A stretch of 14,049 nucleotides of DNA. Origin: Lichenicola sp964658455. GTDB taxonomy: Bacteria; Pseudomonadota; Alphaproteobacteria; Acetobacterales; Acetobacteraceae. The stretch is taken from contig CAZZZA010000078.1 of the NCBI GenBank assembly GCA_964658455.1, forward strand, positions 1 through 14,049. The letters run 5' to 3'. The position numbers were made by a program, and so were the translations under genes. The notes under the pieces are model-generated. The model saw only the letters and a program-made list of their open reading frames with translations, did not search any database and had not been told where the DNA came from. This document shows, one piece after another, positions 1-6,633 of the stretch; within the stretch, counting starts at the first letter, position 1; each line of letters starts with the position of its first letter.

Positions 1-487
1 GCTGTTCGCCGCCGCCGGCATCACCGACTGGCTGGACGGCCGCATCGCCCGCTCGCGGCGCCAGTTCTCCGAACTCGGCCGCATGCTCGATCCGATCGCC
101 GACAAGCTGTTGGTCGGCGCCTCGCTGATCGTGCTGGCCGGATCGGCCCGGCTGCCGCTGTTCGCGCTCTACCCGGCGATCGTGATCCTGCTGCGCGAGA
201 TCCTGGTCAGCGGCCTGCGCGAGCATCTGGCCGGGCGCCGCGTCAGCCTGCCGGTGACCCGGCTCGCCAAGTGGAAGACCGGCTTCCAGATGGGCGCGCT
301 CGGCGTGCTGCTGGCCGGCGACGACACCGCGTCGCTGCTCGGCATCGGCGGGCTGCCGGTCGGCGCGATCGGCGCCATCATGCTGTGGCTGGCGGCGCTG
401 CTGACCCTGGTCACCGGCTGGGACTACCTCGTCACCGGCCTGCGCCACGTCAACGGCCCGGTCACGCCCGACATCGCCTCGTCCTGA
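1..487 (+). CDS. pgsA: CDP-diacylglycerol–glycerol-3-phosphate 3-phosphatidyltransferase, 3' part
   Basis: This integral membrane enzyme makes phosphatidylglycerophosphate from CDP-diacylglycerol and glycerol-3-phosphate, the committed step to phosphatidylglycerol. The window opens inside the gene; the first full codon is at base 2 and the N-terminus is missing. The CDP-alcohol phosphatidyltransferase signature is visible near the left edge: DWLDGRIAR, then G in SELGRM, then DPIADKL, matching D-G-x2-A-R-x8-G-x3-D-x3-D. The later segment REILVSGLRE and the LAKWKT stretch are typical of PgsA rather than of phosphatidylserine or cardiolipin synthases. Hydrophobic helices follow, for example around bases 365–420. 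The stop at 485–487 lies 7 bases before mobB, so the two are probably co-transcribed. A methionine codon at 83 is internal, because the catalytic motif begins before it. Confidence 0.93.
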   Translation, partial: LFAAAGITDWLDGRIARSRRQFSELGRMLDPIADKLLVGASLIVLAGSARLPLFALYPAIVILLREILVSGLREHLAGRRVSLPVTRLAKWKTGFQMGALGVLLAGDDTASLLGIGGLPVGAIGAIMLWLAALLTLVTGWDYLVTGLRHVNGPVTPDIASS

Positions 488-494
488 ACCGGCG

Positions 495-1013
495 ATGCAG
501 GTGGTCGGCATCGTCGGGCGCTCCGGGAGCGGCAAGACCACGCTGATCGAGCGCCTGCTGCCGCTGCTGCGGCTGGCCGGCCTGTCGGTCTCCACCGTCA
601 AGCACACCCACCACACGGTCGATCTCGACGCCCCCGGCAAGGACAGCCACCGCCATCGCAGCGCCGGCGCCCAGGAGGTGCTGCTGGTCTCGGAGCGGCG
701 CTGGGCGCTGCTGCGCGAGACCGCCGACGCGCCGGCGCCGCTGGACGCGCTGCTGCGCCGTCTGGCGCCGGTCGATCTGGTGCTGGTCGAGGGATACGGC
801 GCCGAGCCGGTGCCGCGGCTGGAAGTGGCGTGCGCGGCCAGCGCCGCGCGGCCCGGCCGGCGGCCGCTGTTCCTGGGCGACCCGGCGATCGCGGCGCTGG
901 CGTCCGACGCGCCGATACCGGGCTGGACCGGCACCCGATTCGACCGCGACGACCTGCCGGCGATCGCGGCATGGATCTTGGCGGTGCCGCAACAGGCGAA
1001 CGCCCGCTCTTGA
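495..1013 (+). CDS. mobB: Molybdopterin-guanine dinucleotide biosynthesis adapter protein MobB
   Basis: MobB is a GTP-binding accessory to MobA in converting molybdopterin to its guanine dinucleotide form in the cytoplasm. The 172-residue product has a P-loop GRSGSGKT at residues 8–15. Downstream are the family's conserved block KHTHH...DAPGKDSHRHRSAGA (about residues 36–59) and the VEGY segment (about residues 98–101). Length is normal for MobB. The ATG lies 7 bases after the pgsA stop with no strong Shine-Dalgarno sequence, suggesting translation coupled to pgsA. Placement between pgsA and moaD/moaE puts it in a molybdenum cofactor group. mobA, its usual partner, is not in the window. Confidence 0.93.
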   Translation: MQVVGIVGRSGSGKTTLIERLLPLLRLAGLSVSTVKHTHHTVDLDAPGKDSHRHRSAGAQEVLLVSERRWALLRETADAPAPLDALLRRLAPVDLVLVEGYGAEPVPRLEVACAASAARPGRRPLFLGDPAIAALASDAPIPGWTGTRFDRDDLPAIAAWILAVPQQANARS

Positions 1014-1064
1014 GCAATACCCTCGGTTGAGGGCACATTCCGGCACGCGCGGCCGTCGAGCCGC

Positions 1065-1070
1065 AGGAGG
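1065..1070 (+). promoter_or_regulatory. Strong Shine-Dalgarno that decides the lipoprotein start
   Basis: AGGAGG abuts an ATG at 1071 with no spacing, but sits 6 bases before the in-frame ATG at 1077. Ribosome spacing rules therefore favour 1077, which also gives a cleaner Met-Arg-Arg signal peptide start. Confidence 0.75.
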
Positions 1071-1076
1071 ATGGAT

Positions 1077-1661
1077 ATGCGGCGCTCGGCTCTGCTTGCG
1101 ACAATACTGCCGAGGATGATGGCACCGGCCGGCTTTACCGCGCTTCTGCTGACCGCCGGCTGCTCCGGTCTCGGCCATTTCGTCGCCGACACCGAAACGG
1201 TGCCGGGGCAGAACCCGAACAGCGCCACCGGCGTCAGCGAGAACGTGCAGCGCGCCCGCGGCCGCGCGCCGGCCACCGAGGCGATGCTGCCGGAGCCGGG
1301 CAATGTCTGGCCCGGCCCGCCGCAGCCGCTGCCGACGCTCACCGACGTGGCGCATGGCGGGATCGGCAACGACGTGCTCGGCGCCGGCGGCGCCACCCTG
1401 CCCAGGGGCGGCAGCATGAGCATGGGCGAGCAGAACGCCGTGCGTGGCGGGGTGCCGCTCGACCGCGACTTCTCCGGCGGCGGCCTGTCCGAGTCGGTGC
1501 CCGACCCGGCGGCACGGCTGCAGCACCAGCTGGGCAAGCCCACCGGCGATGCCGGTCCGGCCAGCGCCAGCGGCGATATCGTCATCCCCAACGGCGACGG
1601 CTCCAGCACCGTCATCAGCCCGGATGGCAGCGTCAAGACGATCAAGGGGTCGCCGCGCTAG
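1077..1661 (+). CDS. Small putative lipoprotein of unknown function
   Basis: No function is recognised. The 194-residue product starts MRRS and has a hydrophobic stretch ending in LLLTAGC, a plausible lipobox with lipidated Cys at residue 29. It is therefore probably exported and anchored to a membrane. The mature part is rich in Pro, Gly, Ala and Ser and looks largely unstructured. It ends in a more ordered segment with the pattern IPNGDGSSTVISPDGSVKT. The gene starts 63 bases after mobB and ends 2 bases before moaD, so it is probably in the same operon, although nothing ties it chemically to molybdenum cofactor synthesis. The lipobox has Thr at position -3, which is acceptable but not the commonest residue. 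Codon use matches the neighbours. Confidence 0.75.
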   Translation: MRRSALLATILPRMMAPAGFTALLLTAGCSGLGHFVADTETVPGQNPNSATGVSENVQRARGRAPATEAMLPEPGNVWPGPPQPLPTLTDVAHGGIGNDVLGAGGATLPRGGSMSMGEQNAVRGGVPLDRDFSGGGLSESVPDPAARLQHQLGKPTGDAGPASASGDIVIPNGDGSSTVISPDGSVKTIKGSPR

Positions 1662-1663
1662 CG

Positions 1664-1924
1664 ATGCCGCGCCCGGTCCGGCTGCTCTATTTCGCCTGGC
1701 TGCGCGACCGGCTAGGTCGGTCCGAGGAGGCGGCGCTGCTGCCGGACCACGTGCTGCGCGCCGGCGACCTGCTCGACTGGCTGCGCGCGAACGATCCCGC
1801 CTTCGCCGCCCTGGCCGCCGAGGGCCGGATCCGGGTGGCGATCAACCAGCAGTTCGCCGCGCCGGACGATCCGATCGCCGCCGGCGACGAGATCGCCTTG
1901 TTCCCGCCGGTGACCGGCGGCTGA
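1664..1924 (+). CDS. moaD: Molybdopterin synthase sulfur-carrier subunit MoaD
   Basis: MoaD is the small ubiquitin-like subunit of molybdopterin synthase. Its C-terminal glycine is thiocarboxylated and donates sulfur to precursor Z (cyclic pyranopterin phosphate). The 86-residue product has the family start (RLLYFAWLRDRLG), the conserved AINQQF segment and the late EIALFPPVTGG, ending in the required Gly-Gly. Length is normal. The start lies 2 bases after the lipoprotein stop, and the TGA stop shares its final A with the ATG of moaE, so the two synthase subunits are translationally coupled. Confidence 0.95.
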   Translation: MPRPVRLLYFAWLRDRLGRSEEAALLPDHVLRAGDLLDWLRANDPAFAALAAEGRIRVAINQQFAAPDDPIAAGDEIALFPPVTGG

Positions 1925-2397
1925 TGGCGACGGTCAGGGTCCAGACCGCGCCGTTCGACACCGCCCTGGAGCTGGAGCGGCTGGCCGCTTCCGGCGGCGA
2001 CGCGATCGGCGGCATCGGCAGCTTCATCGGCCTGGTGCGTGGCCACGAGGATGCGAACGGCCGCCGGCTCGCGGCGCTGACGCTGGAACATTATCCCGGC
2101 ATGACCGAGCGCGCGCTGGCCGGGATCGCCGACAGCGCCGAGCGGCGCTTCTCGCTGCTGGGCTGCACGGTGATCCATCGCGTCGGCCGGCTCGGCATCG
2201 GCGCGCCGATCGTGCTGGTGCTGGCCGCGGCGCCGCACCGGCGCGACGCGCTCGACGCCACCGGCTTCCTGATCGACTGGCTCAAGACCAGGGCGCCGTT
2301 CTGGAAATGCGAATGCTTCGAGGATGGCGGCAGCGCCTGGGTCGAGGCGCGCGACGAGGACGAGCAGGCGGCGCGCCGCTGGGACGGGCACTGGTGA
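1924..2397 (+). CDS. moaE: Molybdopterin synthase catalytic subunit MoaE
   Basis: MoaE is the large subunit of molybdopterin synthase. It inserts two sulfurs, delivered by MoaD, into cyclic pyranopterin phosphate to make the dithiolene. The 157-residue product shows the family signatures GSFIGLVRGHED (about residues 32–43), LEHYPGM (54–60), HRVGRLGIG (85–93) and FLIDWLKTRAPFWK (115–128). K121 and K128 correspond to the catalytic lysines of the family. It ends with the usual WVEARDEDEQAARRW block. The start was chosen at the ATG overlapping the moaD stop; the open frame extends further upstream, but only as a shadow of the lipoprotein gene. Confidence 0.95.
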   Translation: MATVRVQTAPFDTALELERLAASGGDAIGGIGSFIGLVRGHEDANGRRLAALTLEHYPGMTERALAGIADSAERRFSLLGCTVIHRVGRLGIGAPIVLVLAAAPHRRDALDATGFLIDWLKTRAPFWKCECFEDGGSAWVEARDEDEQAARRWDGHW

Positions 2398-2458
2398 GCC
2401 GGCGCGCCAGCTTCTAGAACCGGACCAGGAAAATCCAACGCCGGGGGCAGCGAACTTC

Positions 2459-3331
2459 ATGGGACGCATCGCGGACGCGCAGGCAGCCTTCGAGGAAGTG
2501 TATGCCAAGGATCTTTGGGGGCTCGGCACCGGCGAGTGGAACGCGCCGCGCGAGGGCGAGCTGTCGGAGGACGAGCGCACCAGGCTGCTGGTGGCGACGA
2601 TCCAGGAGTTCCTGCGGGTCAACGAGATCCGCTCGGTGGTCGAGTTCGGCTGCGGCTTCTGGACCTACGCCAAGCATATCGACTGGACCGGCATCCGCTA
2701 TGACGGGTTCGACGTCTTTGAGGGCGCGCTGCGCTGGAACCGCGACCAGTTCGGTAGCGACACGATCAGGTTCCATCGCGTCACCGACGGCGCGGTGCTC
2801 CCCGCCGCCGATCTGCTGATCAGTAAGGACGTGCTGCAGCATCTGCCGATCGCGCACGTCCAATATTATCTCGCCGTGTTCCGCAAGACGTTCCGCTTCA
2901 TGCTGATCGGCAACGACGCGGTGCCGGTGGCCAACATGAATGGCGAGGTCGCGCCCGGCGGCTACCGGGCGCTCCGGCTCGAGCTGCCGCCGTTCAACCT
3001 GCCGAACGCGGTGCTGCATCGCTGGGAGACGTGGGAATACGGCATCCCCACGGTCAAGAATTTCTGCCTGTTCTACGGCGATGCCGTCGGCAGCCGCACC
3101 GGCACCATCCTGCGCGACCTGTCGGATGCCGCCGAGCCGGCCGGCCCGTCGGCGACGGCGCGCCGCCGTGGCCCGGTGCGACGCGTCGCCCGGGCCCTGG
3201 TGGTGCGGATCCCGCCGCTGGCGCGGCTGATCGGTGCCGCAGCGACGCGCTCGCAGGTCGTGGNNNNNNNNNNGCCGCTGGCGCGGCTGACCGGGCGGAT
3301 CCTGGAGACGCTGCGCGACCGGCGCGGCTAG
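2459..3331 (+). CDS. Class I SAM-dependent methyltransferase (substrate unknown), interrupted by an assembly gap
   Basis: The product reads as 290 residues with a Rossmann-type methyltransferase domain. Motif I is VVEFGCGFW (residues 60–68), an acidic strand end follows in YDGFDV (81–86), and the post-motif region is DLLISKDVLQHLP (118–130). This SKDVLQHLP form is common in methyltransferases of polysaccharide and surface-glycan loci, but the substrate cannot be read from sequence. From about residue 225 the tail is basic and Arg/Ala-rich. It contains a 10-N gap at 3264–3273 and a repeated PLARL at residues 253 and 273, so the C-terminal end and its length are uncertain. The start is the first ATG after moaE (61 bases downstream); no strong Shine-Dalgarno is seen. 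The gene converges on the Hint-protein gene 12 bases away. Confidence 0.82.
   Translation: MGRIADAQAAFEEVYAKDLWGLGTGEWNAPREGELSEDERTRLLVATIQEFLRVNEIRSVVEFGCGFWTYAKHIDWTGIRYDGFDVFEGALRWNRDQFGSDTIRFHRVTDGAVLPAADLLISKDVLQHLPIAHVQYYLAVFRKTFRFMLIGNDAVPVANMNGEVAPGGYRALRLELPPFNLPNAVLHRWETWEYGIPTVKNFCLFYGDAVGSRTGTILRDLSDAAEPAGPSATARRRGPVRRVARALVVRIPPLARLIGAAATRSQVVXXXXPLARLTGRILETLRDRRG
3214..3290. repeat. 17-base direct repeat flanking the gap, 60-base spacing
   Basis: GCCGCTGGCGCGGCTGA occurs at 3214–3230 and again at 3274–3290. Both copies are read in the same frame and encode PLARL followed by a hydroxyl or aliphatic residue. The spacing is exactly 60 bases if the ten Ns are taken at face value. 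This may be a real 20-residue tandem repeat, or one repeat seen from two contig ends. Confidence 0.8.
3264..3273. other. Assembly gap (10 N)
   Basis: Ten ambiguous bases lie inside the methyltransferase tail. The round size and the identical flanking sequence on both sides suggest a scaffold join placed at a repeat rather than a measured distance. Confidence 0.97.
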
Positions 3332-3335
3332 CGCC

Positions 3336-3353
3336 GGCCGCCCTCAGGCGGCC
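3336..3353. terminator. GC-rich hairpin between convergent genes, possible bidirectional terminator
   Basis: GGCCGCC at 3336–3342 pairs perfectly with GGCGGCC at 3347–3353 around a CTCA loop. It sits between two convergent stop codons and covers the stop of the minus-strand gene. There is no T-tract on either side, so intrinsic termination would be weak; support is positional. Confidence 0.35.
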
Positions 3354-5104
3354 AGCGCCGCCGGATACGGACCGGCATGGACGATCTCGACATCGAGATA
3401 GACCGGCCCGCTGCCCAGCGCCGCCTGGTCCAGCGGCAGGAAGGCGCTGCCGTCGGTCCAGCGGCCTGGCGCACCGGGCTCCGGCGCATGCCAGCCGGGA
3501 AGGGCCTCGCCCTCGATGTGCGCGGTCAGCAGGGCGCGACTGCGTCCGGTGCCGGCGCCGATCCTACCGACCAACACGCCGAGCGCGCGTCGGTCGTCGA
3601 GATACGGGCCCACGCATTCCGCCGGGCTCGCGGCGCGGGACGCCAGGCGCAGCCGCTTCACGCCGGCCGGCACCACGAACCCGTAGGTCGTGCCGTCGCA
3701 CAGGACCGGCTCGATCCGCAGCCCGGTCTCGGACACCAGGTGCAGGTCCGGGTCGTTGCCCAGCGCCACCGGCGACGCGATCCCGTCGCCGAGGCCGATC
3801 GCGACCGCGCGGTCGCGCAGCCGCGTCCAGATCGGCTCCACCGTGTCGCGGTCGACGGCGAGCGGCGCCGCGGCATCGCGCTCCCAGCTGGCATGCGTGC
3901 TGTCGATGCCGAAATCCGGCAGCATCGCGGGCTGCGCCGCATTGGCGAAGTTGCCGCGATTGCCGGTATCCATGTAGCTCTCGGTGGCGAGCCCCTGCGC
4001 GCTCAGGATCGAATGCCGCGCCAGCTCGACATGGAAATATTCGTAGCGGCCGATCGACCGGTCGACCACGATCGAGCCGCCATTGACCAGCATACGGACC
4101 GGGATCAGACGCCCGTCCACCAGCACGCAATGCTCGGAGGTCAGCAGCACGTCGCTGTGCGGCGCGCCATCGCCGAACGCGTCGGCGCGGATCCGCACCG
4201 GATAGGCGTCGCGCGCATTGTGCAGCGTGCGCACATCGACCCGCCTGTGGCCGATCCAGACCACCGGCTCGAACAGCGTCTCGCCGTCGCGGCGCACCGC
4301 CACCAGATCGCCGGGCGCCAGCGATTCGACGGCGCGCTCGCCCTTGTCGGTGTCGATCCGGGTGCCGCGCAGGAAACAGGCAAGCTGGATCTGCAGGACC
4401 GACGACGTGGTCGACAGTGACAGCGGGCCGCTGCCGACGGTGTAGTTGCCGGCGGCAAAGGTTCCGGCGGCAAACGACAGCCCGCCGAGCGAACCGGTCT
4501 CGTTGGCGCCGCTGTAGAAGGTGACGGTGCCGTCGGTGCCGACCGAGTAGCTGGCCACCGAGGTGCCGGCGATGTTGTCGTCGGTGATGGTGTCGCCGCT
4601 GGTGAAGCCGGCGATGGACACGCCGCTCAGCACGCTGGCCGACAAGCCTGTCGATTCGATCACGTAGTTGCCGCCGCCAGTGCCGAAGGTGACGGTGCTG
4701 GAGGAGAGGACCGAGACCAGCGAGCCGTAGGCCTCGTAGGTGCCACCCTGGGCGATGTTGACGTTGACGATGCCGAGTGCGGTGACGCCGCTGCCGATCG
4801 ATACCGTGCCGCCGACCGCATTGAAGGTGGCGACGCCGGTGACAGTGCCGACCAGCGCATTGACGTTCGCGGTGCCGCCGGCCGCGGCGGTGATGGAGAC
4901 GTTGGTCAGCGCCGAGACGCCGGTGATTCCGAGATCGACGCCGATGGTGATGTTGGCGATCGTGCCGGACAACACGGTCGCGCCGGCATTGCCGGTCAGC
5001 CCGGCCAGACCGTCCCCTTCGAGGGTGTAGAGGCCTGTTCCGACGCCGTCGAAGACGTTGCCTGTTCCGGTATAGGTTCCGGGACCGCCCACCTGGTCTG
5101 CCAT
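3344..5104 (-). CDS. Hint (hedgehog/intein-type) domain protein with beta-rich N-terminal region
   Basis: The 586-residue product has three parts. Residues 1–235 are Gly/Ser/Thr/Val-rich with almost no Lys or Arg, an adhesin-like beta-repeat composition. Residues 242–385 form a Hint domain: it begins ACFLRGTRI with Cys243 as candidate nucleophile, has the ESLAPGDLV turn, and carries a block-B-like TSEH (Thr322, His325). Residues 386–586 form a C-terminal region with SRAASPAECVG, DDRRALGVLVG and the RWTDGSAFLPL motif, recurrent in acetic-acid-bacterial Hint proteins. No classical N-terminal signal peptide is seen, so non-Sec export is possible. No intein-like HN plus Cys/Ser/Thr end is visible, so full protein splicing is unlikely; N-terminal cleavage cannot be judged. 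The start is an ATG preceded by a strong Shine-Dalgarno. The role is unknown; a cell-surface or secreted self-processing protein is the best inference. Confidence 0.85.
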   Translation of the reverse strand: MADQVGGPGTYTGTGNVFDGVGTGLYTLEGDGLAGLTGNAGATVLSGTIANITIGVDLGITGVSALTNVSITAAAGGTANVNALVGTVTGVATFNAVGGTVSIGSGVTALGIVNVNIAQGGTYEAYGSLVSVLSSSTVTFGTGGGNYVIESTGLSASVLSGVSIAGFTSGDTITDDNIAGTSVASYSVGTDGTVTFYSGANETGSLGGLSFAAGTFAAGNYTVGSGPLSLSTTSSVLQIQLACFLRGTRIDTDKGERAVESLAPGDLVAVRRDGETLFEPVVWIGHRRVDVRTLHNARDAYPVRIRADAFGDGAPHSDVLLTSEHCVLVDGRLIPVRMLVNGGSIVVDRSIGRYEYFHVELARHSILSAQGLATESYMDTGNRGNFANAAQPAMLPDFGIDSTHASWERDAAAPLAVDRDTVEPIWTRLRDRAVAIGLGDGIASPVALGNDPDLHLVSETGLRIEPVLCDGTTYGFVVPAGVKRLRLASRAASPAECVGPYLDDRRALGVLVGRIGAGTGRSRALLTAHIEGEALPGWHAPEPGAPGRWTDGSAFLPLDQAALGSGPVYLDVEIVHAGPYPAALAA

Positions 5105-5110
5105 TTACCG

Positions 5111-5120
5111 CCCTCTCCTG
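5111..5120 (-). promoter_or_regulatory. Ribosome binding site of the Hint-protein gene
   Basis: On the minus strand CAGGAGAGGG precedes the ATG (5104–5102) by 6 bases. This fixes the start of the Hint-protein gene. Confidence 0.75.
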
Positions 5121-5613
5121 TATCCCCGACTGTCCGGCCGCCAACGGCCTCTGCAAGCACGCCCGTCCTGGCGCCGGCATCGCGAACTGCGACAACCGTC
5201 GCGCCGGGCAGTCTCGCCGGTCGCTGACAATCGTTTGTCTGTATCAGCACCGTGGCGGCGGCGGTCGAACATGGTCAAGCATTGGTTTTGAGACTGATCC
5301 CGTCATTGAATCCATCTTTGTTCCAGTCCTCTATTTGCGGACGTTTTCTCCCGTGTTGACACCCGGTGCGGCAATTGCGCCTCCGGAGCGAGGGAATGGC
5401 GCTCGTTGCGGATGGCAATTTTGGCGCTGCCGTCTGATGTTTTCGGCTCCGTGATGGACCGGTTTGGCGGCCTCGAAGCCGCCGCGGCGCCATCTTCGCC
5501 TTATCCGGCGCGGAAAAAGCCGATCCCGGCGCCGGCCGATCGCCGGCGGCGACAATGCGGGAGCAGCGATCGAGGCGGTCCGTGGCGGTGTGTGGCCGAC
5601 CACCCGGCCGCAT

Positions 5614-5643
5614 GTTCGACATCACGAAAATCTGTTGTCGAAC
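5614..5643. repeat. 8-base inverted repeat (possible operator or hairpin)
   Basis: GTTCGACA at 5614–5621 is mirrored by TGTCGAAC at 5636–5643 with 14 bases between. The half-sites are perfect, but arms of this length also occur by chance. There is no adjacent gene start within 300 bases. Confidence 0.3.
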
Positions 5644-5840
5644 CTGCAGGTTTCCATTCCGATCTCACCCGCGCCAGAAACCGAATCGATGCCTGCTGGA
5701 AGCGGGGCAGGGTCCGACTCGCTCTAGCAACGGCGACGTCGCGCTGCGGCTCGCCTCCGGGCTCTTCAGGTGTGACGCCAGGACAACCAACTATCCCGGA
5801 GCCTCCACAAAATATCTCACAAACCGGAAGCGTAACTAGA

Positions 5841-5871
5841 TTGACAAGTGGCGACACCCTAAATACATAAT
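5841..5871 (+). promoter_or_regulatory. Candidate sigma70-type promoter for the hypothetical gene at 5976
   Basis: A perfect -35 hexamer TTGACA (5841–5846) is followed by the -10-like CATAAT (5866–5871, one mismatch to TATAAT). The 19-base spacer is longer than the optimum of 17. It lies in the AT-rich lead-in about 100 bases before the start codon and points at the gene. Confidence 0.45.
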
Positions 5872-5964
5872 ATTCCCTCGAATTGACTGGAACTTCGAGT
5901 GCGCTGCTGTTCTAAAGCGTGTCTGGTGGCAAAACAATAGTAAAGATCAGCTTATCCGATCCTT

Positions 5965-5968
5965 GAGG
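5965..5968 (+). promoter_or_regulatory. Ribosome binding site of the hypothetical gene
   Basis: GAGG lies 7 bases before the ATG at 5976, supporting that start and supporting that this open frame is a real gene. Confidence 0.6.
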
Positions 5969-5975
5969 TTATACT

Positions 5976-6554
5976 ATGCGATACGACAAAATTCAGGCTG
6001 CCGCACGCGCGCAAGCACTTGATTATATCTCGCGCGTAATTGCGGAAGAGGCAACGCTCCCAGAGAAGGTAGTTTCCGGTCAATACAGAAATTTCCTGTT
6101 TGCCGAGTCAGATGCCGTGTTTTCCGAAAGATTCTCGGATACGATTAGGTTAGTTATGAAGGCAGAGGCATCAGATATCGTTTGCATCGCCAGCATTGAC
6201 CGTTCGCCACCTGATAACTTATTCCCTCTTTTTGAGTTTGGAATTCTTACAACAGGTGATGAATATTGGAAAGTTCTGACAAAATCAGTAAATGGGATAC
6301 CTCCTATTGCAGAAATGGGGCGGTATGTCGTTGCGTCAGAAAAGGCAGACTGGTTCGTCTACGCTGAACGTATAAACGATGTCGCTCTCGTGGGTATCAA
6401 AGATACAGCTCGTTCGGATGCACTTTTAGCCGCGTTTTATGAAATGCCCGCTCGGCCCTTGGCCGAATTACTGTCTAACGGGTCATTTCCATTATTTCCA
6501 TTTACTCACCTCACAGATTTGTGGGCGAAGAAATTGCGAGAAAACTACACATAG
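5976..6554 (+). CDS. Hypothetical protein in a low-GC insert
   Basis: I do not recognise this 192-residue protein. It has no signal peptide or membrane helix and appears to be a soluble alpha/beta protein, with a helical start (KIQAAARAQALDYISRVIAE) and aromatic-rich segments such as FPLFEFGI and GDEYWKVL. The composition is that of an ordinary globular protein rather than a chance frame: balanced charges, no Arg/Pro excess. Base composition is far lower in GC than the genes on either side, with frequent A- or T-ending codons, which points to recent acquisition. It is led by a candidate promoter and a GAGG ribosome binding site 7 bases upstream, and stands alone, converging on the glycosyltransferase gene 79 bases away. 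An immunity-type or regulatory role could be imagined but nothing in the sequence shows it. Confidence 0.75.
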   Translation: MRYDKIQAAARAQALDYISRVIAEEATLPEKVVSGQYRNFLFAESDAVFSERFSDTIRLVMKAEASDIVCIASIDRSPPDNLFPLFEFGILTTGDEYWKVLTKSVNGIPPIAEMGRYVVASEKADWFVYAERINDVALVGIKDTARSDALLAAFYEMPARPLAELLSNGSFPLFPFTHLTDLWAKKLRENYT

Positions 6555-6633
6555 ACCGATGCGAGTAAATATATAATCCGAAGTCGACTAGGTTCTGTTC
6601 CCAATAGACTGGTTAGAGCGACGCGACGGCTTG

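Larger units (their letters stand above)
5105..5975. other. Long intergenic region (~870 bases) without a convincing gene
   Basis: It separates the divergent Hint-protein gene and the low-GC hypothetical gene. Short open frames on both strands are rich in Arg and Pro, lack family motifs and look like chance frames. Composition changes across it, from GC-rich near 5105–5600 to AT-richer after about 5800. It contains a promoter candidate near 5841, an 8-base inverted repeat at 5614–5643 and the ribosome binding site of the gene at 5976. No tRNA or insertion-sequence end was recognised. Confidence 0.6.

Noticed and set aside
1020..1033. Small hairpin CCCTC-GGTT-GAGGG after mobB as a terminator
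   Set aside because: Only five base pairs and no T-tract; the genes on either side appear to belong to one operon.
5226..5239. GACAA-TCGT-TTGTC mini-palindrome upstream of the Hint-protein gene
   Set aside because: Arms of five bases are expected by chance, and no promoter elements align with it.
5356..5361. TTGACA resembling a -35 box
   Set aside because: No -10-like hexamer at 16–19 bases and no gene start within reach.
5406..5870. 154-codon open frame in the long intergenic region
   Set aside because: Arg/Pro/Ser-rich, no motif, no good ribosome binding site, and composition drifts along its length; typical of a chance frame in GC-rich DNA.
5976..6554. Idea that the unknown low-GC gene is an immunity gene for a Hint-type polymorphic toxin
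   Set aside because: The Hint protein continues into a conserved-looking C-terminal region rather than a variable toxin tip, and the two genes are divergent with 870 bases between, not a toxin–immunity tandem.
6555..6633. Possible insertion-sequence end or terminator between the convergent genes
   Set aside because: No inverted terminal repeat pair, target duplication, transposase fragment or stable hairpin with a T-tract could be identified by eye.
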